Below, piece by piece: positions 23,359 to 38,300 of a DNA stretch of 64,000 nt (within the stretch, counting starts at the first letter, position 1; each line of letters begins with the position of its first letter). The stretch spans positions 65,863,618 to 65,927,617 of the forward strand of contig CATQJL010000305.1 of the NCBI GenBank assembly GCA_958299035.1, written 5' to 3'. Below the pieces are notes generated by a model. It searched no databases, was not told the DNA's origin, and worked only from the letters and a program-made list of their open reading frames with translations. This stretch comes from Cylicocyclus nassatus (lineage: Eukaryota > Nematoda > Chromadorea > Rhabditida > Strongylidae). Made by a program: the position numbers and the translations under genes.

Positions 23359-26300
23359 GTAAGTTACTCGTGGAAAACCAGTCACTCGCTGTTGGTACAA
23401 TGCTCGGTAGCAGGGCTCCCAAATTTTTCGGACTCCTTCAAGAAAATTAAGCGAATCTACGGAGATCTCATTCTTCAGAATAATATAAATTTTGCTTCTT
23501 TCGAATTCTTTTCATCTCTTGAAGAAATCGATGCCAGTGAATTTAACTCAAGTGAGTTCAGTTTCGTAACCTGTTCATCCATTTCTCAACGTTTCCATTT
23601 CCCTAGGTACTTTTATTCAGGCAAACCTTTGATAATCGAGAACAACAGAAACCTCAAGAAAATAGGTTTCCGAGTGTCAAGCATAAAAGGGGAATCATAT
23701 ATGCAAATTATTGTGCATAATGATGTAAAGCCCTCTGACTTGGAAAGTTTCGTCGTAAATTATACTGACTATGATGTGCTATACACCAAAGGCAAGCTCT
23801 TTGAATTTTTTGAAAGTTTCAGACTTCTAATTAATGGAGTGGAAACAAGTTTTGCCAGCCAAAAATCTTCACAACCAGCGTCGAAAAGCAGTTTTGACTG
23901 GACGCCAAAGTTTACTACTACTTTAGAGACTCGTAGTAGTACTTCTTCACCACAAATAAGAGTTTCAATGTTTCTCTCTCGTTTCCTGCAGAGCATGACG
24001 TGGTAGTTTCATTGCAGTATCAAGAAGGGCTTAGGTGCAGTGGAGATCACCCTGAGGGATTGCTGAGCATGAGACACAGTTTCAATAGTTTCAATAGTCT
24101 TAGTCGCTTCGTTTTTGTCTGATCTAAATGACGCAATGAGTTACCTAAAATCGTTCTTGTCTCCGAAATGCGCCTTAGGGTTGGTCCAGATTGCGCGAAT
24201 TATGCGGTATATGTGCACTCATTGTACGTCCCACATTTCTTGCACGTGTGCGCAGCCGCACAGTCTGGCTTAACCCTTAGTTTGAGCTATATCTATTGTT
24301 GCTGAACAGTAAAAAACTGCTTTGGCTAGACTCATTAAACCCACCAAAACGAAAGGATACCGCTGAGCTATGTATGAAAAAAACCTTCTGAGTCTTTGCC
24401 AGACTCACTTCGCTTCGATAATTGCTGCCCTACAAATCGAAGAGTGGAAAAGTTATGCGCTACCGTGCCTTTGAAGACTTTGTCAAAGGACGAATTTCAA
24501 CTGTGTACAGCAAATCAACACTTAAGCTCATTATAATTTCATTAGTTCACAGTGGAATCGTGAACAATAAGTTAAGTTTATAATAAAAAGAACTCTGCAT
24601 TCAGATTGTCAAGGAGCTGTCATCAAGGAAAACACTAACACTAGCGGCTTGGAAGACTGCTCAATCGTTAACGGGGATTTAGTTTTTGAAGGACTCTCTA
24701 AAGGTAGATTTTTTGAAGTAGGAAACAAAAAGAAGATATTCACAATGTATTTGCTGTAGTATATATTAGTGACATTTGGCAGCATATGCCACTACGTCTC
24801 TTACCCACTGCCCCATTAGCATTAGGCAAAGCATTAGGTTGTCAAGAAAATAATGTCGGTTTTTATTTGCTTGCTTTGACAAAGCAACCAGACTCAACCC
24901 TACAAAGGATAAGGGGAACTGTTCAATAGAGCAAAGCAAGCTCTACAAGATGGCATTCAAGATTTTGCGCCAAGCTCGATCCACGGATAGTTCGAATTCA
25001 AAATCTGAAGATTTCCAAATGCCCAAAAAATCGAAAAAAATCAGATCTTTGTCCAAATAATTTCTATGGACCTCCCACTCGCTTTCAATACTTTCGATAT
25101 CTGATATCCATATGTGCAATTGCCGTATCTTTTCCTTGACTAGAAACCAAGAAAACAAAAATCTCCTTGATTTTCTCAAAGCAATGCTGAGCCGCTTTTG
25201 CATATGTAGTTCTATAGTACAAGCCTAGTTAAGTATAATTGTAGATTTTCAGCCCATTCCGAGCGGTAGTTTTCGAGAAATATCGAATTCGGATTTTTTC
25301 TTCTTAGTTTTAGTGCTAAAATCGGCATTTCTCGAAAAGTACTGCTCGAAATAGGCTGAAAACCTACAGTTATGCTTACCTAGGCTTGTAGTGTAGAACT
25401 ACATATGCAATAACGGCTCAGCATTGCTTTGAGAAAATCAGGGAACTTTTCGTTTTCTCAGTTTCTAGTCAAGGAAAAAATACAGCAATGCACATATGGA
25501 TATCAGATATCGAAAGTATTGAAGTGAGCGAATGGGAGGTCCATAGAAATTATTTGGACGAAGATCTGATTTTTTTCGATTTTTTGGGCATTTGGAAATC
25601 TTCAGATTTTGAATTCGAACTATCCGTGGATCGAGCTTGGCGCAAAATCATGAATGCCATCTTGTAGAGCTTGCTTTGCTCTATTGAACAGTTCCCCTTA
25701 TCCTTTGTAGGGTTGAGTCTGGTTGCTTTGTCAAAGCAAGCAAATAAAAACCGACATTATTTTCTTGACAACCTAATAATTGACAGTTTGAGCGCGCGAG
25801 ATCACACTTTGAGACATACTAATTTGAAAAGATACATCTACCCCAACCTCAACCAGGCCAGGATTGGCACGGCAGTCCTTATCGCGAGGGTACTTTGTTG
25901 CTTTCTAGTAGCTAGTCTGCTCTATCCTCAATCTCTTCGCTCTCTGCGGCGCGCTATGCAGTGCAAACTCCTAGCTCTGCGAGCGCACAAATTCAGCCAA
26001 CGCGGCCTGATCCTGATTGGGGCAGACTGTACGATCCAAGAAGTGCAGAACAGCATGCTTTGAGAGCGTGTTTTCAAAATGTATCGATTATCCGCGGCGA
26101 TGTCATGGGATACAAAACGGTATCTTAATTCTGGTAGGGCGTGGCTGTAACGGTTAAACCAGACGCGGCATGCGCAGCGCGCGCCGCGTAAGGCCTAGGG
26201 CATAATCGGACGACGGATCACGAACCCTTTTTAGCTAGGGCATAGTTCTGCAGCGATAATCGCCGCGATTTCGGCCAAACTCAGCGATGTCGCGTCGCGC

Positions 26301-29300
26301 GTGCTGCACGGGCGACTGGGCGATATCGCTGAGGTGCGAAGGAGATCTTGAGAGTTTGTTATAGATATGCATTGGTGTTTTAGCTTGTTTACGCTTGGGG
26401 GAGAACTAAATCTCATCTGAATCAGATAAATAGAAAAACTGCGGATTCTAACGCCTTTTTCAGTAATTACGAATTGTCGTGTGACACGTCCTCTGTTTTC
26501 TTTGTTTTCTCTAATGTAATCTAATTGGTTCGTTTCAGATGTATTTTGAAGTTTTGCTACCCGCATAGATGCAGAAAAATCTTTGTTCGATATTAGCGCA
26601 TTGCACGGAACGGTTCTATTTGTGATTACAATGTTTAACCAGTGCTATGCTTTATTTAAAGGCATTTAGAAATTGTCAAAACACTGTAAAACCAGTCAAT
26701 ATTCTTACTTTTAGTTCTTTGTAATATCTTGTTTCAAAAACTGTAAAGGACGTCCTTATTGTAGCTGTCAGCTTTCAAAAACATTCGAAATCTTTGAAAA
26801 CTAGTAAGCTCTTGAGGAATTGAGAGATGGGCAAATTGTGAGAATTTTTTTGCATTGATGTTTCATCACTGGCAGGAGCAAGGCAATACGCTGAAAATGA
26901 AGAAGTAGTATCCCACGGAAACAAAACCTACACATTCTATATGCACCTAGTTGCATTGTTTGCAAAGACCTGGGATCACGCGTACTATGCCCACGTTTGT
27001 GCGACGGACGATTTCGTCGTCGCGATCTCGTCGCCCAAACCACCGATTTCCCCGGCGATGAAATCGCGACGACGAAGTCGTGGACACTATGCCCGTTTCC
27101 TAAGCCGCTCAGTCTGGTTCAACTTTATTACTGCAGCGTACAAATCGTCCAAAATCGAGATTTTCCAGAGCTGGACATTTTTTGAGCAGAAAACTCTGAT
27201 CTCCATACAGTTCTTGTTAAATCATTTGAGGATGATCTCATTTGGAGAGCTTTGACAATGTAGAGAATGCATTCTCAGGACGTTTATATGAGCAAGCTTG
27301 CTCACTGGTGATGCTAGTTTTGATCTTCTCAAAGCTAAGCGTTTTTTGACAAGAAAACCTTGATTTCTTCACAATTTTCGTGAATTTCGGTGATTCAATT
27401 TGGAGCGCATGCGCAAAAAGCATATTTTTCTCTAAAAAGAAGCAAGCTATAGTCTCAGTCAGAGAGAATCAGTTGGACCTGACAATGACAGACGTAAAGA
27501 GATCTGTGCAGTGGTTCTAGGAGCCCAAACTCATCACTTAAAGACATCCTTCTTTTACTCTTGACGTCTGCAACTAAAATTATTATGTGTGCAACTTCAT
27601 AACCACTTCAAGCTGTTATGCGTAATCAATCAGCGCACCTACAAAAGAATTGGGAATGGGGCAAATAAAGGATCAGTCTTTCGTCCTTTAGAAACGTCGC
27701 TCCCTGCACTTCTACTCTAACGGTTTCCTCCTAAACTCCAGAATTTCGTAGTTACTCTGAAGAAAGATGAGCTACTTAGAAGTTCTTTTTTATAGAAGTC
27801 TGTAGGTCCAAATCTCTGCAGTTGCACATGCACGACAATTTTTTACTTCATAATTTCAATATAGTCGAGTAGATTTTCCAATTAATACAGTATGCTTGTA
27901 CTGCCAAGAAAATGCGACAAAACTTGCGCGTAAACAAATAGCTATGCCTATAATGCCGGTCACTTGCGCGCACAGAATGCCGGCATTACTGGGGCAATTG
28001 TTTGTTCACGCGCACATTTCACGCATTTTCTCGGCAGTGCAAGCCACATACTGAGTGGAAAATCTATTCGACTGAATGTAGAGTTTCTTACAATGCATAT
28101 CAAAAGCGAAGCGGTTTGTGGATTCAACAATAAGTACCCATTGAACTTGAACCCAAAGGAAGCTTTTCTATCTTATCATTAACACAAGCCGTGTATATCC
28201 TACTACTTTAATGTTGCTTCGCCGCAATTCAGCTTTGTAGCATCCTTGGGAGCACAAGCACTCATGGCATTGAATGAGGGTCGGACTTTTGATAGCATTC
28301 TGAATCGTTATTCGAATGCGATATGAAGCGAAGCCATTAGAAATTGTGGCAAGTAATGACTTAAAGAGTACACAGAGGTATTTTGACTATTTTGCAAAAT
28401 AGGGGCTTCTGAGTTAATGATAGGCGTACAATAAAAAGTGAAGCTCTAGTGATTTGCTGGAACTTCGCTAATGTTGTTATCTGATATGGTGTTGCTCACA
28501 ATCAAATACATTCGTGAAGGCAATCTTGTTTTTTGAATTTATGTTGATGAGGCATGATTTCAGTTTTTTGTTTTTCGTCTTCATCTTCCTCGCTTGTAGC
28601 ACTTTCCCCACCTTTGGGACAAATTCTTTCCTATTCTTAACATGGGGGGAGGGGAGAGGAGCCAACATGAACGATAGCTTGTGCCAGCCATCTGCCTTGC
28701 GTACGTCGAATCCTTCTTAAATCTTATATTTACGCTATGATTACACCGAAAAATCTGGAAAAACGCTGGGCGCTTAGTGGGCCCTCATCTTTACGTTCGA
28801 TACCTCTTCCAATCGAGTGAACAACATGCCGCTTCAAAAAGGGCGACTATATGTGCATATTGACAACCGTATGACTACAGCATGCTTATTTGCAATTATC
28901 GTTCATCCTGACACACATCTTTAACCACGACTTCTTCTCAAGCCCACCCCAGTGCGAACCCGCAGGTCATGCCCTTATGCCCTCTGACCTTACTCCTAAC
29001 CCTGATCGTAAATTGTGCAATCACCCAGTCAGTTTGGTGGTAAGAAACTGTCTTGCGTGAAGATAATAAAATTGGTTCATTTCTTTTCAAACGAATCTTA
29101 AGTCGGTTAGAGCAAAATCTTCTACAGTCGAGGGTCCTTATGTAGGTAGGAAGGTGGAGCTGACCTATGCACCAATCTGTATAAGAGAGATATATAATTG
29201 AAAGAGGATGTCGCGACCTGGCGTGACTCGTGGGAATGAAAAATAAGTACCACTCATTGTTGACAACGGCGCTAAAATTTGAGCAATTAGGACTCTAGCT

Positions 29301-32300
29301 TCGAGGATAAGCTACATGTAGTATAGGGTTGCAGAGGTTGATGATACATCAATCATTAAAGGCACCGCCCACCTTAAGTTGAGGGTGTTGAGCTCCTGGT
29401 AGCATATAACAGTAGGGCCTCCTATCAAGCCAATGCCCAAGTCGCGGCGCAATATGTCGCTCCGGAAGCGAGAAAATCGCTTCGGGATAGCGAAGATGCG
29501 CGAGGACCCCTCTCCATGCCTGCCCCTCCCCATCCATGCCGCCCATTTGTGCGCCCATCCAATCACCGTTCTGAAAAGCCGGCCTGTGGGTTCTCCGGAA
29601 TGGGGTTTGTCGGGGTTTTCGACTCCATATTTAGAATCAATAACAAGAGAATGCCCTGAAAGGACAAAAACCTGGAAGTCGAGAATCTGGGTGGACGGTG
29701 CCTTTGAAGTTAGTGTACCTAAGTGGTAGTTAGTATTATGACTTACTGTAACTACATATTGATGTTATTTTCAAATGAACTTAAGGCATGAAAAACAGCA
29801 TCAAATTCGCACATATGAGACAAGTAGAGCAGATATTAGGTTGATGCAAAATTAATTGATCTTTTTCTGGACACCTTTTCTCAATCAAACTTCTTCGTTT
29901 GAAACAGATTCAACAATTATTGAGAAGCTCTTTTCATGCTGTATATAAAGCTGCTTAAAACTGACAGTTAGCCTAGTCCGTTAAGGATTTATAGGGCGAA
30001 TGACCGCACTCAAAACCAGATTTTTGTAGCATTCACTTTTCTGGCCAGAATTCAAGCGTAAATTAAGGCGCGTTTTCAAAAATTTAGCCACTATATGTAA
30101 TACAAGTTGTCTGCATTATGCATACTTAACCACATTTTTCGAAGTTATCTAAGCCAAGCTACCGGCGCCTTAATATGGGTAATGGTTGCGTTTCATTCTG
30201 TAGCCCACATCTTTCTTTTGTAAAATGCAATCGCTCAAACTTTGCTCATTTCTGTAAGCGTGAGGTTAAGGATCCTGTCGACGATTTTAGCAAAGACATT
30301 CAGCTATTCAGCAGGCAGAAAATCAGAAAATTCTGTCATTCGGGATTTTGAGGCCTACTGAAAAAATGCTGAAAAAGTTGATGTTTTTGAATTTTGATTT
30401 TTTCCTCTCTTTTCAATCTCTTTTCTCCAAGCTCTTTCCAAGTTTTTTGTACTACTGGCTTGCGGCTATAAGATAGGCTACTTATAAATTATACTAACAA
30501 ACTGTAAAGGGAGTTATGTTTTGTCATAAACGAGACTCCAAAAAAAACTTGTTTTGTTCTTCAGTTCATATTTTTCTGCCCATGTGAGATATGAGTACAA
30601 TTTAATGTGCGTTGTATTGTGAAAGGCTCGCTGCATCCGATGGTCTTTACCATAATGTAGATTGAGTAGAAAGAAGTTATAGCAAGTTGAAGTGATCAAC
30701 CTAAATTCACACGAAGTTCAAAAATGTCAAGAAAAGTAGGGGATGATCTGAAAGTATTAGGTTGTTGCAGAAATAATGTCCGTTTTGCAAAATTTCACTT
30801 TGAAAAACTATAACTTCGTTCAGTTTTCATACTTTTGAATGCAATCTAGACCATCAGATGCAGTAAACCTTTCGTAATCTAAGGCGCACCTGCATATACT
30901 GATATCGCAAACGGGAAGAAAATCATGCGTCAAAAAACCAAAAGTTTTGCTTTTGAAAACTTCGTGTTTGAAAGATTACAAATTCCTTCAAGTTTTATTG
31001 TTATGGCCGCTGATCAGCTTATTGTGTAGACGCAACCCAGTAGTATACGCTTGTATAAAAAGAACTTTAGCGAAGAAGTTCTGCGAAATAAAAAAGATAG
31101 AAATCCAAAATTGTTCACTTTTTCAAGCCTATTTGTGATAGGCTCGGAAGTCCCAAACTATGAAAACTTGGAGTTCTTCATGCACTGAATAGCTAAGTTT
31201 TTCTGCATGAATTGTAGATAAGATGTCCTGACTTTAAGCCTCCAGAAATGAGCGAAGTTTCAGCGATTGCCCTAATCAGGAAAAATTTCGAACCCATAGA
31301 GTTCCAGGCAGCGAGTGTCTTTTTTGAAGCTCGATTTGTCAGTTCAGGTATATTCGAAAAACTTATTCAAACATGCAATAAATAAACAATATTCATTATA
31401 TACAGTAGCTATGTTTTCAGAAGAATTCATTTATTTGCGCCTGAGTTGTGGCTCAGAAAGTTGGAGCAATGAATTTTCGATCTTGAGTGCGGCTGTGCCA
31501 AATGCTGGTGAAAATCTTACAGATGAGATAAAAGCGTAATTTCACAACAATTAGAAAGTACATGAAGAAAGCTTTCCAATGATGTGCAGAGTCTGTATCG
31601 AAAAAGAAAGCCTGAAGGAGAAAAGTCGTTTGGAATATACGCCTAGAAAAACGGACATTATTTTTGCAACAACCTAATAATTTGTTGATCGCCGCTCGCA
31701 ATATGCACATCTGACGATTTGCCAACAACTGCTGTTTAATTCGAGCGCCCTTCTTGGTGTTCAAGTTGTAAATAAATACCTACCAATTGTAGGTTCTATA
31801 ATAACGCCATAGGAGGACAGCCTATATGTAGAATCTCTCAAGCCACAAGTGTTTCTCTATCAACTTTGTGCAAATGTTTCCATTGTAGAATGGTGGAATC
31901 AAGAATTCAAATTCAAACATTTGGAGCAAATCAATGGAGCTCTCATTGTCAGAAATACTATGTGGCCGGATATTGGCAAAATTCTTCCCCAGCTCAAAAT
32001 TATCAACGCTACTACCGAAGCAGGTAGAATAGGTTGGTTTCCAATGAAATGATTGATGCTGCCTCCACAACACAGCTTAAGTTTGTCTTAAGATATCAGT
32101 CAGGATGAGAGTGTGCAAAAGATAACATTTTCAAGATTTCAGTACGCTTTTGAAAGCGATCTGCATGAATTATATCGGGCTGTTGACTAAGTTTTGCAAC
32201 TTTTTTCTCTAACTTTTTTCTTCAAGCATAGCATACTCACATTTTGCCATTATGTTAGTTATGATCTAAGCTACGAGTGCAGCTATCATTCTGTAGAATT

Positions 32301-35300
32301 CTACATTGTAGTGAGGGTTACGGTAGGTAGACGGTATAAAAAAAATTTAGATCATCATGGATTTGACTGAAACTTGGACAGGGGGTTTGTCTGACATGCT
32401 GATCATGAACACAATACTCAATTTGCGCAGTAGGCCTATTTTTGTAGAACTACGGTAGGTTTGCGGTATGAGATGCTTCCCTGAACACGAAAAGATGGGT
32501 TGAACGAAAAATGAATATGATTTTGTTTAGCAGGTTCAAGTAACTTTCTTACGCCAAGTTTCGGCAAGTTCTAATACTGTACGTCAATCTTTGACGGTTG
32601 CCCTTCAACAGCCTTAAAGCGACTCGTTCAATTTCGCGAGGGCCAGATCTCAACTTTTCTTAAAATCTCAATTCCTTTTTGTTGAGTGAAATGTGGCAAC
32701 CTCTCGCAACAATCAATGTACAATCTCGGATCGTTTTACGTGATCTTGTTTGCAAATGGGTTTATTCTTGCTTATAACCCCATAAATCCTCGAAATCCAC
32801 CAATTTTTGAAAAGCGCCTGAATCTTTTCTATGTTCTCATCAAAAAGGAAGCGGTTTGTGTCGCTTTGTAGCCCGCACTCCATTCTCCATAATGTAAAAG
32901 AAGAGCGCGCCAACATCAAAAAACGAAAAGTTACGGACAAAGTTGCAAGACATAGTTAATAGCGTAATCGGCAAGAATGATGTTTTTGTTCGTAAGTGAA
33001 GAGTCGTCAATTTCAATGAGCTCATTCCTGTAAAATTGGAACATTTGCTTTTGCACAAAAACATGAGCATAATAGGAGGGCAAACGAGGACGAAGATAGA
33101 AATCAATAGCGCTCAGAATATCTTAAAGAAACCGTTTGATTTGACACAAACATGCTCTGCCGTAAGCACCGATAGACATTACATTTGCAAGTGAATTCTT
33201 TAAGAAAACGGAGAGGCAAGAGTACCGATGATGTTCACCTAATTAAGTGTGCTCTCATATCTTGTAAAATGTTCGGCAAAGATAATTTTGTTAGCTTCTA
33301 CTTTTATCGACTAAGTACAAAGATCCTTCATAAAAAAGCACCATTTTCGTGTTAAGGTGGACCGCTGCAAGTTGTTCGAAACCGTGAGATGAAGGATCTC
33401 AACCTTTGTAATTTAAAGAAGGTATATAGCGCATTCAATAACACGATCAGCATATATAACTCTGTGCAACCGGATGATTTCTATGTACTACAGTGGGATC
33501 TAAAGGATAACAACGTCACTCTCACTTTTTCTCAGTGTAAGTTCCATTCTGTCATCAAGAAGGATGTTGCACATTTGATCCGTATAATCAACTTCATAGA
33601 GCGCTCTTCTTGCCTATGCTGACTACCAAATGATAATGAGCGTCCAGGAAATATATAGTGCGTACTAGATTTTTTGTCGCTATACTCAGAAAGTAGTTTG
33701 AAGCTGAAGAAAAAGTTGCACCACAAAGATTTTGAAGCATCTGCATTATTTTAATCGCAATAGAGTGCGTGGAAATGAGATGAAGATCTTATTCCAGTTA
33801 TATGCCTGCCGCGCACTGCATAACAAAATCAAAAGAATTCTAACGATTTGCGTAAATTAGCGCGTAACAGATAAGCGACTGATTTGGGGCCCACAGCCTG
33901 GCAGGAAGAGGAGCGCCCCGCACGGTGGAGCAGCTTTTGTTACCATACGTGCAAGTCTTACGTTCAGAAAAGATTTTGAAGTAGGAAAACATTGAAAGCT
34001 TTGCATATCTTTTCAACGGGTTTGGCGGCTTGAGGGCAGGGTTTTGAGGCCTAATCAAGACTAATGAATGATCAGAAAGCATGCTCGCGAAGGAAACGCA
34101 GATTGCGTGGCAAGCGCGAGCGGTCTCCTTCCGGCCGCCAATCTCGTTGAATCACAGGGCGCCTACTATGAAGTCAAAATTGAGCAACAAAATTAAGTGT
34201 CTAACAGCCATCTTTGTCCTTTAATTAAGGTCTTTATTTGTCATGTGGTATGATAAGCCATTTACGGGTTTTGCTATGAGTTGCAACATAATGACCAGAA
34301 TTTAACACTACCTTGTTTTAGATGACATATGTGACGAATTTATATATACTGAAGAAGACGAATGGGAAGATTACGAAGAAAAACAAGGACTCACAGTGTG
34401 CCGCAAGCTAAGTGGTGGCCTCACAATTGAAGGATTTCATCACATGCGTAAGTTTGTGTTGCATGCAACTTGCAACTTGCAACTTGACTTTGAACCAACC
34501 AGCAGCTTTGTAACTCGAATGCTGTCAAATTGTGTAAAGAATGAAGGCTACTTTGCAAAGACAGGGCGGAAAACTATTAGAACGTCTCATAATTTTTTAC
34601 CGTTTTTACCCTAAACACCAGCATTTCTCGAGAACTAGAGCACTTTCAAAGCGTACAAATACATGATCGTACTTCTGTATGTATGAGCTATACCACGTGC
34701 GTGGGAGGAGTTCAGGACGTCTTACGAGCGGAGTTTGCCATTTTACACGACTCATTTTTTTCTTTCTTTCTAGCCATGGAAAAAAGACAGAAAATAGGGA
34801 ATTTTTAAGATTTTGTGGGGCAGGGATAAGATTTTTGTCAAAGGATTACCAAGGCTGCGAACAGAGTTCACGCGATTTGATCGTCGCGATTTAATCGCCG
34901 CGATTTTCATTCATTTTTATTTTACATTCAAAAATTTCGAGATGGAAAAGTATCACAACCGAAATGCAAGATGGTCGGCATGCAATGAACTCGTAACGGT
35001 TGTCTTGTAGCGATTGATTCGCGACTTTCAAATCGCATGAACTCTGTCCGAGGCCTAAAGCCACATCAGTTGAAAAAAAGATACAAAAAGACGACGGCTG
35101 TAGTAGGAACGGTAAAAAATTATGAGACACCCTTTTATGACACGAACCCCTGGATCAATTTTTGCTTCGATTGAGGTTGAAGGTTGGTTCGGTCCTCCGT
35201 TCTTCCTTCTTTCTGACGGTACGGTACCTCATCGGTTCACCACTTTACAAGTTACGCATCAATATCATCAAAAATTCAACAGCAACCAGGAGACGTTGCA

Positions 35301-38300
35301 TGCGGTGTTGTGTCCGGTCTCCTGCTTCCATAAGTACTTTCGTAATGCCACAAGCTCATGCTAAGGTTTCGTCGAATAGCTTCTCATTTATGCCTCGTTC
35401 TTTTTGATCTCAATTTTTCTCTAGCTTCCAATTCTTTTTATTAGATCATAACGTGGAGTTTGCAAGTTTATCCTCATAATCAAGGAAAATCCTCAATTCG
35501 CCTCTACAGGAATTTGGAGCTGATCATAGTTTAGGTTACAAAGGATTTTGCTATTTCTTGTCTTCGATGCTCGAATTCCTTTGCTTTTAGAAAATGCGTT
35601 GATTTTTCCTCTTTTCGTATCAAGGATCAAAGGGTTATTGAAATAAACACTCAAGTCATATTTTGAATTAACGCCAAAATTGAACCATGAAGTATAATTT
35701 TCCATATTCTACTCAACCATTGCTTACCAATATAAAACGGGAAAGAGGAAAACAACTCTTTTCGATGTCAGATAGCTCGCTTTGGGTTCATTAGGTTTTC
35801 TTCTGCAAAAAAAGCCAGCGCATAAAAAAAACTAATGAAGCAAGTGCACAAATGGTCTCACTTGTAGTATTATTGTTAATGTGACAAAAATCTCACGCAT
35901 TGCCTCGTCGGCAATTCTACACAGATTATTTTCTTCTGATTGTGGTTTACTATAAGATGAGGAAGGTTTGCCAAAGCGTTAAAACATCGGTGATTGCTTT
36001 CAATCAATAGTTAGACATGAAATGTTATAAATGGGTACTGAGTTTCCGTACTGCGTCTAAGCTCAATTCTCTTCGCTTTTCACATGGATGTAAACTTATT
36101 ATGCCATTTTCTACTATCCTTTTCTTATCAACAAATGTAGATTTTGGATTACTTATCTTGGCAGTACAATCTTCATAGAGGAAAACGATGAAGGAGGCCT
36201 GACTTACAATTTCATTGATTTTATTTTGCATCACTTATGGGAAGGTAAAGAATTGAATTAAATGTAAAGAAATCATTGTCGACAGTTTCACGTACATCGA
36301 TTTTTGATCAGATTAGTACTGACATTTGGACTTTTGTACTAGTCATGCATAATTTTTCTCACAGTCGTCGAAAAATAAAAACAATTTTGATCAACAATAT
36401 AGCATTAGCGTAAGTATTTGGGTACAAATGGAATTAAAGACAGTGTCCGGGCAAACACTTGATTTTGAGATTTTGTGCTTAAACGGGCCTATTCGCCATG
36501 CTGAATCGAAAAGTCTACACTGGAAAGCACGAAAACGGCAAAAAGGGCTCTAGCGAGGAGGGAAACAGCGAGTGGGAGGGGTCCTCCCTACTGTAAATTC
36601 ACGCTCCCGCTTCCGCAGCTGTCTTCTCAATCCCGCTAGCCGTCCTAACGTCGCTACCGATTAACCGGAAGCGAGGAGATCGCTCCGGAAGTTGGGAGCG
36701 TGATTTCATGGGGAGGATCCCGCCCACTTGCTGTTTCCCTCCTGTGTTAGAGCCGTTTTTCGCCGTTTTGCGCTCACTAATGTGCATTTTCGGATACAGC
36801 GTAACGAATAGGCCTGGGTATGCACAAAATCTAAAAATCGAGTTTTTGTCCAGACACTGCCGCTAAAGAACATATAGGCCGTCCGCACCGTCCTCGGAAA
36901 ACAATGCTGTTGCGTCCATCACAGATAGTCCATGGCAAGGCACAGATAAAGCAAGTAGCAAGAGTGCACGAGGAAAGACAAGTCGCACGCAGTACACACC
37001 CTGCACACTCTTTGCATCCAGCGCGGCGGCGTATAAAACCAGTTTGCGGGTGATCTTTTGTAGAGGCATAGGTAGTATAAATAGTACATCTAACAAGGGA
37101 GGCTTGTTTAGTCAAAGTGGCATTTTCAATGAGATGTACACCATATTAAAGGGCATTGCGCTGATTCTAAAACTCCCTTCCTTATCTGCAGAGCTTTTAT
37201 GGGAGAGGAGTTATGAGCGTTTATTGGAGCCAAAAATTGAATGTGCAATTCGGACAAAATGAGTTGATAAGATCTTACTAGCCCTAAATTAATGCAACCA
37301 AGTGTGATCCATTTTTTATTTTAGAGTATTATTCGAATAAAGTGCTCTGATGATTATCACGGTTTCATTGAAGAGGTGGAAAAATTATTACGCTACTTTT
37401 GTCCACTTGCACATTCATTTTTATTGCTTCAATAAGCGCTCATAACTCCTCCATAAATGTTCTGCAATTAAGGAAGGCGGATTTGGAATCAGCATTATGA
37501 ACTTCAGTATGGTAAAAACCCAGCCAGAAAGGCCACTTCGACAAAACATGCATTCCCTGCAAGAAATTCGCAATTGTAGGAGAGGATGCGAGGATTTTCT
37601 TCTTACCGCTTAGAGCTATCTTTCCAAGAACTCGTTAGACGCCAAAACGTTGGTAGACCCCTTTGTACTGAGTTTGCGCTTTTGGCAACATTCGCACGCA
37701 AAGCCAAGTAAGCGGTATGCGCAGAGAGGTCACAATGTAGCAGATGGGAAGAAATGATATTACTGACTGTCATCTTTATACAACCCAAGCTCGCGTAGCG
37801 TGTACTGCCACGCAAGTTGAAATTCTTTTCCCAAATCTACTTCGTATCAAAATTAGACTAAATTGACATCCATAATCGTATGAATACATGAAAACAGAAG
37901 TCACAGTCTCGTTGAGCACTTTATAATATCTCCAATTCTTTTTGAGGAAGCGATTGGCTCCTTTGACTATTGTAAATGAAGATCCTCAACCCCTAGTAAC
38001 TTATAGCATTTCAACAAAAAAACAAGAACGGCGAATATTGAATAGTCGACATTCAGCTCGCTTGTTGTTCTATTGTTCTCCCAGAATACAAGTGGAAAAC
38101 AATCGATAAAATTGATTTGTCTTCAAAATCTGAATCTTTGTCTTCTAAAATGCCGTTCACTAGGTCTTTGTAAATTTCTAGATTTTAGGAGAAAATAAAG
38201 CCAGAGTATTAGCATAAAAATAGGTTTTGCAGCTTCGCCCAAAATTCCTCCCTTTTTAATTAGTCATCCTCAAACTTTGGTATTAGTAGACAACGGATAG

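Noticed and set aside
25671..26063. 130-codon frame beside the palindrome
   Set aside because: Starts within palindrome sequence and has no domain; a hydrophobic run alone is not enough.
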